Source: Lucinisca nassula
Taxonomy: Eukaryota; Mollusca; Bivalvia; Lucinida; Lucinidae
Reading direction: 5' to 3'
DNA: 64,000 nt
Assembly: GCA_963580285.1 (NCBI GenBank)
Contig: CAUZLF010000752.1
Coordinates: 62,001 to 126,000 of the forward strand
Shown here: one piece after another, positions 56,921 to 64,000 of the stretch
Position numbering within the stretch: the first letter of the stretch is position 1
Layout: each line of letters begins with the position of its first letter
The notes under the pieces: generated by a model
Databases searched by the model: none
What the model was told of the DNA's origin: nothing
What the model saw: only the letters and a program-made list of their open reading frames with translations
Translations under genes and position numbers: made by a program

Positions 56921-57078
56921 ATTCATTATAGAACACCGAAAAGATGTAAAGTATCTCGTTATGCCTCCTGACAGTAACCTCAGTGGTTCGAACTACCCCT
57001 GTCTCGAACAGATTTTCGAGGTCCCAAAGGTGTTCGAGCCATTGAAGTTCGACTGTATATGTCTAGCGGCCCTGTTTC

Positions 57079-57290
57079 GGGACATTGGCAAAACGCGGTG
57101 TCCTTATTTTGGGACATTGGCAAAACGCGGCGACTTTTTGGGATCATTGGCAAAATGTGGCGTCTGTTTTGAGACATTTGGGACATTGGCCAAACGTTTT
57201 GTCTTTTTTTTTGTGTGTGTGTGTGTGGGGGGGGGGCACATTGGCAAAACGTGACGTCTTTTTTGGGACGTTGGTTAAATGTGGTGTCTG
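57079..57290 (+). repeat. Irregular ~30-40-bp minisatellite
   Basis: About six units of 'gggacattggcaaaacg' followed by 'cggcgtctttttt'-like ends. A (TG)n-G9 block interrupts it at about 57213-57236. Confidence 0.75.
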
Positions 57291-57400
57291 ATCTGGGTCT
57301 ACACTGTTTGCTAAAAGTACTTACATTTTTTCAAAACTTACAGCTAACAAAACAAAACCTGACACCCCTATTATTTGAAATGGCCCACTCCAAACTTATT
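57280..57400 (-). mobile_element. Half of a TTAA-type hairpin MITE (family T)
   Basis: 'gtctgatctgggtctacact', 'gtttgctaaaagt', then 'aaaacctgacacccct' and 'tttgaaatgg' match the right half of the copy at 59192-59418. The other half is missing or was replaced by the minisatellite. Confidence 0.5.
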
Positions 57401-57656
57401 AGATAGGAGATTACATAGGTTAAGCTGGCATCTCTTCAGCTTAGGATATTCTTTTGATATATTTTCGAACTCGCCCATGAAATCATATCAAGTGGGTACA
57501 TCATAGTTTACACTGCACAACCAAAGCAAATACAGTGATATTCCGTTATTAAGACCATCTAAAAATAAGACTAATTCTGGTTCACAAAGCTTATTCAGAA
57601 GGGTACAGTTGTTTTTTTTTCTTTGTGTTTTCTTGCAGCAGTGTCTTGTAGCCAGG

Positions 57657-57721
57657 GACCACCTTTGGGACTGTTCAAAAGTGGTCTTAAAGACCACTTT
57701 TGAACAGTCCCAAAGGTGGTC
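57657..57721. repeat. Perfect 32-bp-arm palindrome
   Basis: Arms 57657-57688 and 57690-57721 are exact reverse complements with a single-base centre (A57689). Each arm reads 'gaccacctttgggactg' then 'ttcaaaagtggtctt'. Related words ('ttattaagaccatct', 'ggtcttaatttggg') on both sides suggest it belongs to a larger foldback element. Confidence 0.9.
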
Positions 57722-58008
57722 TTAATTTGGGAATTTTACTGTACATGGAATCTTACCAGTAACTTCATAGTTCTAAAGTAAGAACAAACTACGCAACCAA
57801 AGTAGTGGGTTCCTTCTTCGTCACGTGTTTAAGTGTAGTCCTTCAAAAGACCTAGAGCGGTTTTGTCAATGACATTACACGACCCTTTAATGGAACGGGG
57901 AATCCATCAAGCAGAACAACAGCTTGTTTTAAAATTTAGCCCTAGGAAGTGTCAGGCTACTTGAAATATCCTATGCATGTCATGTCAATGGATACATAAT
58001 ATATCTTT
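57722..58008. other. Probable decayed 3' part of the mariner element
   Basis: It lies downstream of the transposase on the minus strand. I cannot follow the reading frame or find the second catalytic Asp (DN) motif. Terminal inverted repeats not located. Confidence 0.3.
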
Positions 58009-58726
58009 TCAGTTGGTCGAGCAAATTGCATAATACGCACCTGTTATTGTACTTTTCCTTGCTAGAAAGTCCAACCTAATCACGCTTTGTGCGTTCCAAA
58101 ATACAGCAGCCATCACCTTTCCAGCAGAGGGTTGCGTTTTGAACATCTTTGGCCTCGGAAACCCCGGCCCTACCCACTGGCGACTTTGAGTTTGATTCTC
58201 TGGCTGATGATAACGGACCCAGGTCTCATCTACAGTCACCAGACGTGAAAGAAAATCATCTGCCTTTGACCTAAACCGCTTCATCAATGAGCTGCATACT
58301 GATGCTCTGGTTGCCATTTGATCGACGCTAAGGGATTTTGGGACCCAACAGGCTGTTAGCTGCGCATACCCAAGCGATCATGTAAAATTGTTGAAACGCT
58401 ACCATGTGAAATGTGTAATGCATTCGCTATTTCTTCCACCTTAATTCGCCTATCAGAGTAGACCAGATGCCGTACTTTGTTACACATTTCCCATCGGTGG
58501 CATCTGATGGCCACCCAGATCTGGTTTCGTCTTCTAAAGACGTGCTACCGCGTTTGAATTCCCCAACCCAGAATTTAACTTGTGCATACGATGGTGCAGA
58601 AGGCCCATAAACATTGGTCAATTCACAATGTATTTCCTGGCCTGTTTTCCCTTTCAAAAACAAGTACCGAATTACAGAACTGTACTCAGCTTTTGACGAA
58701 AAGCTTGCTTTTGTATCGCTAGCCAT
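58009..58726 (-). pseudogene. Mariner-type transposase pseudogene, at least three 1-nt deletions
   Basis: On the minus strand, from ATG at 58726, the first 70 or so residues are the HTH DNA-binding domain of mariner transposases ('VIRYLFLKGKTGQEIH', 'APSYAQVKFWVGEFKRG', 'TSLEDETRSGWPSDAT'). The frame is then lost near 58495. An intermediate frame ('EEIANALHISHGSVSTIL') covers the second HTH and is lost near 58364. A third frame (58317 down) holds 'LVTVDETWV', with the first catalytic Asp, 'SAGKVMAAVFWN' and 'TITGAYYA', then shifts again near 58027. Each break fits one missing base. The remaining catalytic residues are not seen, so the copy is dead. Tc1/mariner transposases cut and paste at TA sites. 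The mariner lineage is inferred from the HTH_48-type N-terminus. Confidence 0.85.
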
Positions 58727-59187
58727 GTTTGAAGTTCAATATCTTATGAGTGAAAGCACGATAAGGATGCAATTTTGCACTCATGCCTAAAACATGTATT
58801 TAAACAAGGCATCAACATCATGGTTGTCTCGGTCAATAGGGAATGGGGTAGGCTGGTTACTTATTGACCTGCCCTCGTATTTATGCTATGTTTAGTTGTC
58901 GACCGAATACGTTGTCAGGTTGCTCGACAGTGGGGCGTATTTTGAGTCTGTGTCAGAACTATCCATAATATTTCGATACAGGGTTGATCATCCGTGCTTC
59001 AACTTGCCCTAAACCCTAATTCGTGATTCCTTTATTTGATGCATACATTAAAACATCAATAACTAGAACATCGAAGACATATTTACCATGGCTGATTCGA
59101 ATGCCCCAATAAAATTCTTCCCATGGCTCTAGATACGATGGGCGGTCATTTGATTGTGTCATCAATAGCCCACCATACCGCATGGCT
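58727..59187. other. Probable 5' flank of the mariner element; otherwise nothing recognised
   Basis: The upstream side of the transposase on the minus strand. I could not identify a clear terminal inverted repeat. No other gene seen. Confidence 0.3.
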
Positions 59188-59191
59188 TTAA

Positions 59192-59418
59192 CCCATTGAG
59201 TACCAGAGACCCCTAAAGGGGTACCTTGGCAAACAGTGCAGGCCCAGATCAGACGCCGCAGAACGCGGCGTCTGATCAGGGCCTCCACTGTTTGCTAAAA
59301 GTTCAGCCATTTGCCTAATTAATTTTGAAGAAAACACAACCTGACATGTACACCCCTAAATTTTGAAATGAACTCCTGCTATATATAAGGAGGAAGATTC
59401 CATGTGGTACTAAATAGG
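59192..59418 (-). mobile_element. TTAA-type hairpin MITE (family T), complete, inverted
   Basis: TTAA stands at both edges (59188-59191 and 59419-59422) with inward 'cccattgagtacc' and 'ggtactaaatagg' inverted repeats. The internal hairpin 'cgccgcagaacgcggcg' (about 59253) and 'tatatataaggaggaagatt' match the copies at 8514 and 13481 in reverse. Confidence 0.75.
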
Positions 59419-59422
59419 TTAA

Positions 59423-60907
59423 AGGAGCAAGTGAAAACCGCGTTGATTTCACGGAGGAGCGATTTTTTATAATACGATGGAATTTTGGTCTAACCCGTTT
59501 AGTCTTTCAAAAGGTATTAAAAGTTCAGGTTATCTTTGTTTTACTTCTACTTTGTTCAGTCGTATACACCCAGCCCTTACTGCATGCAAAATGAAAAACA
59601 GAACAAGCTTTGAATTAAGGGCCTACATTTAAAGGTCACGTTGATCTGAATGTATCAGTGCCAATCTCTTAACCAAAGAACAAAAGACCATTGTTTAAAA
59701 ATGGCGAAAACACTTTTAAAAAGTACAAATATTTTGACAAACATTGAATTTCGGAGCTGTTAACAGGTGATGAAAAATAGAAGAGAAGGCAATGATCAGG
59801 AATCGATACAATTAACCCACAGCCCCCATCAGAGACACCAAAGGGAAAAGAGCACAAATACGAAACAACTAGACCCCAATGGCAACATCAATAGCGGAAA
59901 GTCAAAAGGACAGTTACTTTCCCACAAAATGGCCAATTGGCTATCCAAAACAAAAAGAAATATAAGCAATACACACACTCAAAGACAAACCATAACAAAA
60001 ATAAACCGCGACAGAAGAACCGCTTTGGAACGGTCTGTGAAACAAATTCCACTGGAGGGGGGGGGGGGGGGGGGCGTAATTCGATTTTACCTGGCCACAA
60101 TCCTTGCCCTTACTTCCGTCGCGATTTAGACAAATAATTTGTTCAGTCCGCATTAAAGCCCCCTAACTCATCAGTGCAATATCTCCGTGAACACAAAAAT
60201 CAAACAACCACAGAGATGAAACAACGGTGAGGACTCCGATAGCAAGAAACCACTGAAATACTGGAGCAAAAGAAAACCAACAGTTAGACTCTCATGTGCC
60301 CAACCAGAGACAGAGCATCAGGCACCAACCAACATTACATACAATTAGAAACTCTGATTGTCAGTAAGCCTTTACGCTGGAACCGTCATAGAATCTGAGG
60401 CCTGACCAACCGGCGTGCAATTAAAGAGGGAAGCAAAGTTGTCAACCGTGATTGGGTTAACTACCATGCATGCAGTCTGTCGTAATACATTTATGTTGTA
60501 CCCTATCATCTGGATCTATTATTTTGAGCCATAGAGACGCATCAATAAATGGCTGCGAAACAAAATCTAAAAAAAAAAAAAACAAAAAAAAAACAGGTAA
60601 GGCCGGTCATTGCCAAGACAGATAAAAGTTTTGTATGCAGTAGTTTTCAATTGCGATGGATCCATTGTTCAAATTCCTGAATCAAATGGCAAGATAATCA
60701 CAGCTTATTTTTTAAAGAATGTTGTGTTGTCAAAACTAAAGGCACACTATTGAAAACGTAGACCTGCAACCGGTTTAAGAGGTCTGTGTCTTATCCATGA
60801 CAACGCAACTGCTCACAATTGTGTTCTTTCCCAAGAAAGTTCATCTCTCTCATCCAACTTATTCGCCAGACCTGCGACTCCTTCATGTTTCCTTTGCTAA
60901 AGAAAAC
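59423..60907. other. No gene recognised; homopolymer tracts
   Basis: It contains a G-run at 60056-60074 and A-rich runs at 60570-60595. Overlapping short ORFs on both strands around 59770-60150 share the G-run and have no domain. Confidence 0.4.
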
Positions 60908-61184
60908 CATCACGAAACCACGCCTATATAAATTTGACCCCCTTGAACCCCACTTTTATATAGTAAAACTGGGGTTTACAGAGGCAAACCTTATTTTTCT
61001 TATTTCTGCTCTTAAATATAGATTAAGGGTACTCGTTAGAACCGCCTCCCCGAGGCGGTTCTAACGAGTACCCACAATCTATATTTTGGGCAGAAATAGA
61101 ATAATATCACAATTTTTCATCTTAAAATTTACGATTTTTGGCGGAAAAAGTTCAATGTATTTGCATAGGCGTGTTTTCGTAATG
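60908..61184 (+). mobile_element. Palindromic MITE (family P), best-preserved copy
   Basis: The ends 'catcacgaaaccacgcctat' and 'cataggcgtgttttcgtaat' are inverted repeats. The left arm has 'cccttgaaccccactttta' and 'agtaaaactggggtttaca'. The centre is a long hairpin around 'cctccccgagg' with arms containing 'tactcgttagaaccgcc'. The right arm has 'tttttcatcttaaaattta'. There is no coding capacity. Confidence 0.88.
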
Positions 61185-61314
61185 CTTTTCTGATCGCCGT
61201 TATGAAACCCTAAGTGCACTTGGTAGTGCAACTTACCAGTGTCTTCAGGATATTCCTAAAAGACCTACTTCTCTGCCTTTACAGGAGAATAGATTTCGAG
61301 ACTTCATTACGGAA

Positions 61315-61544
61315 ACACGCCTATACAAATACATTGAAATTTTTACTATCGAAAAATGAAAATTATTAGATGAAAAATTGTGATAAGTTTCTTATTTCTG
61401 CTCAAAACATAGATTGTGGATACCCACAATCTATGTTTTTGAGCAGAAATAAGAAAAATAATATATACCCCTGCAAACCGCAGTTTTACTACATAAAAAT
61501 GGGGTTCGAGGGGGTCAAAATCATATAGGCGTGTTTTCGTGATG
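61315..61544 (-). mobile_element. Palindromic MITE (family P), opposite orientation, core shortened
   Basis: It starts 'cattacggaaacacgcctat' and ends 'ataggcgtgttttcgtgatg'. The hairpin centre is reduced to 'gattgtggatacccacaatc', so the GAACCGCC segment is missing. It lies 130 bases from the previous copy and points the other way. Confidence 0.85.
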
Positions 61545-62439
61545 TGAAAAGTGTGTTTCCGTCAAGGGAAAATACTTTGAAGGGTTGAAGTGAACGAAAC
61601 GTATATGGGATTAATAACGCGCCCTGTAGAACCCCAATGGTAACATTAAATGAACACCCCTCGAATCCGTCTATTCAGAATAGTTTTGGGATGTTTTATA
61701 TACAATGGAAATATTAGCTGTGTATACACGTTAGAATTGCTTCCATGAGACGATTTAATAAGTGTCGTCCGATGGAGAAATAAAACTACTGTGCTTTTTT
61801 TTCTAATGATTTTATTCAGAGATTTTCGTTATAACTTCAGAGATTAATTTCATAATTTCAGCCTTTTAGTCCTTATTAGTCTCAACCTTTTCTAAAAGTA
61901 AATATATAAAAGTTGATCAGTCCTAGATCGAAACAAGGAGGAGACTGCCTTGGAGGCGACCACAGCTTGGATTTTAACTTTGCCGTGTCCCAGCGCGTGA
62001 CTAGCCTATTAGCCACATTGGCCAGGTGTCACGTCCTGTATAACTGAACACAAGAGTTAAACAGGGTCAGTTACTAAGTGTCCTGGACAGGCCACCAAGT
62101 GATAAAAGTAAATTTTAACAACACATTAGTGGACAGAAACGCCCATATAGTAGCATATCCAGCCTACTTTAATAGAAGTGTTGCTGATGCTAAAATGCGT
62201 AAGCGACATTTATTTATAGACATCATCATCTAATTTATACACATTGGGTGAACTAAACATGAAAGGTCAAAAATAGTTCCATAACGGTCATCATTAAAAT
62301 ATATAAAAACTACAATATAACATTTAATTAAAGTCTTCGACCCTGAATCACTATTGTCGCTTGAAACTGGTTGCACGCTAGTTCCCACGTCTGTTTTGTC
62401 ATCCTCCTATTACTGCGATAGTTTTTGTTGGCCAAATGA
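61545..62439. other. No gene recognised
   Basis: AT-rich sequence. Near 61722-61760 'tgtatacacgttagaattgc' resembles a fragment of the family P core. Nothing else recognised. Confidence 0.35.
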
Positions 62440-62740
62440 CCGAAACACCATAGGTTGCTGATCGCCACGTTGACCAGGTTGTAGCTTACATATAGGTTTA
62501 TGGCGACCAGCAGCGGTTTAGAGTCTGACCACATGGTTGGTCAGTATATTTGTAAATGTTCTAGCCGCCAGGTTGACCAGGAGCGTCGTATTTCGATCAC
62601 CCAGTTGGCCAGTGTCGTCGAAGTCGTCTGATCGCCGTGTTGACCAGTAGCATAAAGGTAATCTGATTACCATGCTGATCCTTGTCGTCGGATGATGACG
62701 TAGCTTGTTTACCCGGTTGACCTAATGCATCAACCAATTA
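62440..62740 (+). repeat. Degenerate repeats of a 'gatcgcc-ttgaccag' word
   Basis: 'ctgatcgccacgttgaccag' (about 62458), 'agccgccaggttgaccagg' (62562), 'gatcacccagttggccag' (62596), 'tgatcgccgtgttgaccagt' (62629), 'gattaccatgctgatcctt' (62664) and 'gtttacccggttgaccta' (62707) look like decayed units. The spacing is irregular, about 33-104 bp. Confidence 0.5.
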
Positions 62741-64000
62741 TCTCGGTTTATTTCTCATACCAAAAATGCTCTCTGACTGTTTATTTACATACATATTACA
62801 CGTTACGTGTACATGTACTGGCTATACGATGTTTGCCCTTTCTTTCGGTACTGTCGTGAAAAAATATTTATGAGTCTAATATAGGGAATGTCTTCTCGGT
62901 GAAAGCCGTTTCTTTATCATGGGCTAAGTTGTCGACCATTTGTTGCTGCTTCGTCCTCGTAACGTCGGTTTTCTATGGTGTCGTCGTTTGTGCATGTTCA
63001 TGTATTCCATTTGCCTATGTTGATCTAAATGGTCAAGTAAGGAATCGAGAGGAAAATCCTTTAGGCTATCCAAGTTGCATAAATGTATTTTTTAGGTTGA
63101 ATTCTTATGGAAATTTCTTTGTTTTATTTTATCCCAAACTTTGATTCTCACTACCAGGTTGTTATGCCAGGGGTATCAAAAACCAAACTGGTATCAGCAC
63201 TTAAGAAGTTTTATGGGAGGCACTATGATCTTGTGGATCCGTACAATGTGGCCATTTCCAGAATTATTTCTGATATGTTTGCTAATGGAAAGCCATCGGA
63301 AGACTTCCAAAATCTCGGACATACCCTTCCCGGCATTTACACCTTTTCTTCGTTCGGGTCAATGGGCATGGTGGGCGAAGCTTGCTTACCAAGTAATGCT
63401 TAATATCCGCGGACGCCTGATTACACTCTTCTGGAGTCCATATCTGTTGATCCGAACATTGATATTTGCCCTTTTGTCTATGAATTAACGATTTTGGATT
63501 AACGCTTTGGTACTACGACCTAAACTACTTCTGAAACATTCAGTGCTTTAACACTTCGTTTACTGGCTTTGAAACATTTTCGAGTGTGTGCCTCTCATAG
63601 TATCCTCTTAATCTAAATGCCCTAGATGCAGCGATGCAACTCTTAAGGTGGTTCTATCACGAATTTCTCCTTATCTAAACCTTTATCATCACATACTATG
63701 TCATACGTTACGGTTTGCTTGGTTCTTATCAGATATATGTCATTAGCCAGAACGTTAGTAGTTGGTAAGCCTTACGTTACTACACAAGACCCTTCTAACA
63801 CCTCGAAAGGTAAATTACTTCTCAGACGCTGTTTACACCAGAGCACGTTACTACAGCCATCTTAGGCATATTCAGCAGTTTCAGATGCCCCTCTAGAATA
63901 TTGCTTATATTTCGCAACACTTGGTGTAATAACAAAGTGTAAGCCTTAAATATTTACTGAATAATTCCTACTATTTAACCAATATGTATTGAGCTACTGT
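62741..64000. other. No gene identified with confidence; unrecognised ORFs
   Basis: Two short ORFs (62899-63144 and 63107-63403) are discussed separately or not recognised. The product of 62899-63144 begins with a hydrophobic stretch ('TICCCFVLVTSVFYGVVV') that could be a membrane segment or signal anchor, but nothing else supports it. The rest to the window end has no motif I know. Confidence 0.3.
63107..63403 (+). other. Unrecognised 98-codon ORF, possible mobile-element or exon fragment
   Basis: I do not recognise this product. The middle part ('VSKTKLVSALKKFYGRHY' then 'DLVDPYNVAISRIISDMF') looks like two amphipathic helices with a sensible charge pattern and is more protein-like than neighbouring frames. 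The first 20 residues are hydrophobic and the end is Gly/Ser-rich. An acceptor-like 'ttctcactaccag|gt' lies at about 63146-63160, so it could be an exon starting there. That is speculation. Confidence 0.25.

Noticed and set aside
59767..60153. Overlapping ORFs around a G-run
   Set aside because: Four overlapping frames on both strands share a homopolymer and give low-complexity products.

Overview
This window looks like repeat-rich genomic DNA from a mollusc, most probably a bivalve. That is inference. It rests on tRNA-headed SINEs whose 3' ends carry the GACGTTAAAC-type core with CAAACAAA or CACACA tails, non-LTR retrotransposons of the kind common in marine invertebrates (one with a 2A-like peptide), dense palindromic MITEs, and a Helentron/pearl-like element full of ~157-bp tandem repeats. 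I recognise no host protein-coding gene and no functional tRNA or rRNA gene. Almost everything identifiable is mobile or satellite DNA.

Layout. 1-17 kb is a mosaic of SINE fragments, MITEs and two decayed non-LTR retrotransposons. An ORF1-type protein lies at 2574-3779. A 5'-truncated reverse transcriptase with one in-frame stop lies at 4151-5857. An endonuclease ORF led by a 2A-like motif lies at 9797-11353 and loses its reverse transcriptase where it runs into a ~173-bp satellite. A foldback element with G/C-tract arms and an 8-bp target duplication sits at 14.17-14.88 kb. A 39-bp minisatellite ending in A28 leads into the main array.

17.19-44.06 kb is one continuous array of about 175 copies of a 153-bp satellite. 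Since 153 = 3 x 51, one frame stays open for hundreds of codons, but I do not think the array codes for protein. Inside it are a ~12-monomer (1.83 kb) higher-order pattern and a nearly identical tandem duplication of about 9.4-9.57 kb (about 24.1-33.5 kb and 33.5-43.1 kb). The same satellite reappears inverted (about 17.5 copies) at 53.90-56.58 kb, so the 9.8 kb between is flanked by inverted satellite blocks.

44.06-48.1 kb is a second, unrelated satellite (~286-bp, later ~312-bp monomers). Each monomer carries a 32-bp-arm hairpin plus a ~23-bp minisatellite, and several SINEs are inserted in it, one inside another. 49.22-53.14 kb is a Helentron/HINE (pearl-like) non-autonomous element whose insertion point can be read exactly, because a second uninterrupted copy of the target lies just downstream.

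56.6-64 kb returns to mosaic: perfect palindromes, a mariner transposase pseudogene broken by at least three 1-nt deletions, TTAA-flanked hairpin MITEs, a pair of palindromic MITEs, and unassigned DNA at the end containing unrecognised ORFs.
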